Source: an uncultured Burkholderiales bacterium
GTDB taxonomy: Bacteria; Pseudomonadota; Gammaproteobacteria; Burkholderiales; Thiobacillaceae
Length of the DNA: 6,115 nucleotides
Direction of reading: 5' to 3'
NCBI GenBank assembly: GCA_937925755.1
Contig: CALAMX010000105.1
Location: 1 to 6,115, forward strand
Shown: positions 5,420 through 6,115 of the stretch, piece after piece
Position numbering within the stretch: the stretch's first letter is position 1
How the letters are laid out: every line of letters begins with the position of its first letter
Notes under the pieces: model-generated
What the model was told of the DNA's origin: nothing
The model's database searches: none
What the model saw: only the letters and a program-made list of their open reading frames with translations
Translations under genes and position numbers: made by a program

Positions 5420-5451
5420 CTGTGGGAGCGGTGTAAGCCGCGACCACGCGG
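5420..5451 (+). repeat. REP element (GTGGGAGCGG...CCGCGACC type)
   Basis: The unit opens with CTGTGGGAGCGG (5420-5431) and continues TGTAAG then CCGCGACC (5438-5445), the arrangement of the REP sequences widespread in Pseudomonas, Xanthomonas and relatives: GTGGGAGCGG, a short loop, CCGCGA. GCGG (5428-5431) pairs with CCGC (5438-5441). An alternative hairpin is CCGCG (5438-5442) with CGCGG (5447-5451). Such REPs are mobilised by RAYT transposases encoded elsewhere; none is visible here. Confidence 0.65.
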
Positions 5452-5647
5452 TAGCAAAAGGCCCGCTGTCACTTCTACTCCCTGTCGAGCGGGTAGCTGG
5501 TTTGCCGGCTGCAACGAGCTGCTCGCAACGGTTTACGAGGTGCCCTCAAGTTTTTGTGGGCCGTTCCGTAATGACTCTGGATCCTATGCCGTGACCGGCC
5601 AGGCACTGGGCATTCGTTCTGCCTGGCAGGATATGGTGTGCGGTACT
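5452..5647. other. Repeat-rich noncoding stretch, no gene seen
   Basis: Together with 5161-5419 this forms the rest of a roughly 490-nt gap between the two MITE copies. No frame here has a recognisable product or a Shine-Dalgarno-preceded start. It holds CCCGCT/AGCGGG arms (5463-5468, 5488-5493) and a 7-bp inverted repeat CCAGGCA/TGCCTGG (5599-5605, 5620-5626) with a 14-nt loop. It may be decayed mobile-element DNA. Confidence 0.4.
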
Positions 5648-5651
5648 CTAG

Positions 5652-5758
5652 GGAAGCTCTGCATAACCCGGCGAGCGGGATGCAGCACAAGGCGCAGGAT
5701 GCGAGACATATCAAATAGATAGGCGAGCATCCGAAAACGAAGTTTCGGCGGAGGCTAA
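5652..5758. mobile_element. MITE-like element, copy B, left part (interrupted by IS)
   Basis: The left end GGAAGCTCTGCATAACCC begins after CTAG (5648-5651), again YTAR. It aligns with copy A in the two blocks given there, with a shorter middle. The end of the second block reads AGGCTAA here and AGGCTGA in A, and homology stops exactly at the IS start. The hairpin CCGAAA/TTTCGG with the CGAAG core lies at 5731-5747. GGATGC (5697-5702) also pairs with GCATCC (5727-5732). The missing right part should lie beyond the IS, outside the window. Alternatively this is an unusually long 5' leader belonging to the IS itself. Confidence 0.6.
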
Positions 5759-6115
5759 GGAAGGCCTGCAAAACCCCCTCCAGGCCGGTCAACATCACAT
5801 CTGTGACGCACGGCAACCAGGGGAACGACGATGAAGCAAGCCAGTCTGGGCGCGGGCTTTGAGCTCAAGGTGAAGAACACGCGCAAGCGGGAGTTTTTGC
5901 GGCAGATGGAGCAGGTGGTGCCGTGGCAGGAGTGAGATGCGCTCATTGTCCCGCACATGCCCACTGTTGGCCCCAAGGGTGGGCGTCCTCCGTATCCGGT
6001 TTCGGTGTTGTTGCGCATCCATTTTCTGCAGCAGTGGTTTGCGCTGTCGGACCCGGCGGTTGAAGAAGCGCTGTATGACGTGCCGGTGTTTGCTGAGTTC
6101 GTGGGGCTGGACTTG
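5759..6115 (+). mobile_element. IS5-family insertion sequence, left end (runs off window)
   Basis: Begins with GGAAGGCCTGCAAAACCC, whose GGAAGG start resembles the terminal repeat of IS5 (GGAAGGTGCGAATAAG). It is immediately preceded by CTAA (5755-5758), fitting the YTAR target rule of IS5 elements. A 72-nt leader with an internal hairpin GGCCTG/CAGGCC (5763-5768, 5781-5786) leads to the transposase start. The right end, second inverted repeat and duplicated CTAA lie outside the window. The left boundary is supported by the stop of A/B homology at exactly this point. Confidence 0.8.
5831..6115 (+). pseudogene. IS5-family transposase, N-terminal part, broken by TGA
   Basis: ATG 5831 has AGGGGA (5819-5824) 6 nt upstream. 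The product opens MKQASLGAGFELKVKNTRKR (1-20) and continues EFLRQMEQVVPWQE, then meets TGA at codon 35 (5933-5935). The same frame continues past the stop with ALIVPHMPTVGPKGGRPPYP, LLRIHFLQQWFALSDPAVEE and ALYDVPVFAEFVGLD to the window edge. This is the conserved N-terminal (DUF772-type) region of IS5-group DDE transposases. The match on both sides of the stop in one frame shows a nonsense change, not a frameshift. The DDE catalytic region lies outside the window. Restart at a later codon cannot be excluded, but would lose the N-terminal DNA-binding part. This copy is probably immobile unless helped in trans. Confidence 0.88.

Noticed and set aside
5136..5447. Small ORFs in the 4879-5830 repeat region on both strands
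   Set aside because: They cross hairpins and element boundaries, lack Shine-Dalgarno sequences, and show no recognisable protein motifs.
4919..5660. CRISPR array or riboswitch
   Set aside because: The repeats are not regularly spaced or identical, and no conserved riboswitch core is visible before any gene.

Overview
The window (about 62% GC by eye) is a piece of a proteobacterial chromosome. The DXS and IspA sequences, the gene order xseB-ispA-dxs-folE2 and a small Thx ribosomal protein suggest a betaproteobacterium (Rhodocyclales/Nitrosomonadales-like). A high-GC gammaproteobacterium such as one of the Chromatiales cannot be excluded. This placement rests on remembered family sequences, not on a search.

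Layout. Positions 1-285 (+) hold the C-terminal part of a clan AA (retropepsin-like) aspartic protease whose catalytic DTGA motif sits at the very edge of the window. It converges on a minus-strand block read right to left: tRNA-Arg(ACG) (4285-4361), xseB (exonuclease VII small subunit), ispA (farnesyl diphosphate synthase), dxs (1-deoxyxylulose-5-phosphate synthase) and folE2 (type IB GTP cyclohydrolase). xseB/ispA overlap by 17 nt and ispA/dxs by 4 nt (TTGA), so xseB-ispA-dxs is a tight, translationally coupled operon. folE2 follows after 55 nt and appears to have its own promoter. dxs makes the first committed MEP-pathway intermediate and ispA condenses the resulting C5 units to FPP. FolE2 supplies dihydroneopterin triphosphate for folate and other GTP-derived pathways.

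On the plus strand, about 400 nt upstream of and divergent from the tRNA, is a 38-residue Thx ribosomal protein gene (4762-4878) with a strong Shine-Dalgarno sequence.

From 4879 to the end the window becomes a repeat landing zone with no host gene. It holds a 208-bp MITE-like element (A, 4948-5155), three REP-like hairpins, several strong inverted repeats, a second partial copy of the MITE (B, 5652-5758) and the left end of an IS5-group insertion sequence (from 5759) whose transposase is cut by an in-frame TGA. A and B are alignable over two blocks, and their homology stops exactly where the IS begins, at a CTAA of the IS5 target type YTAR. The simplest reading is that the IS inserted into MITE copy B. 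The MITE ends resemble the IS end, so an IS of this kind could have mobilised them. This nested MITE/IS arrangement, with compensatory changes in a conserved C(GAA)G hairpin, is the most novel-looking content. The rest is ordinary housekeeping sequence, and I found no sign of a new defence or metabolic system.
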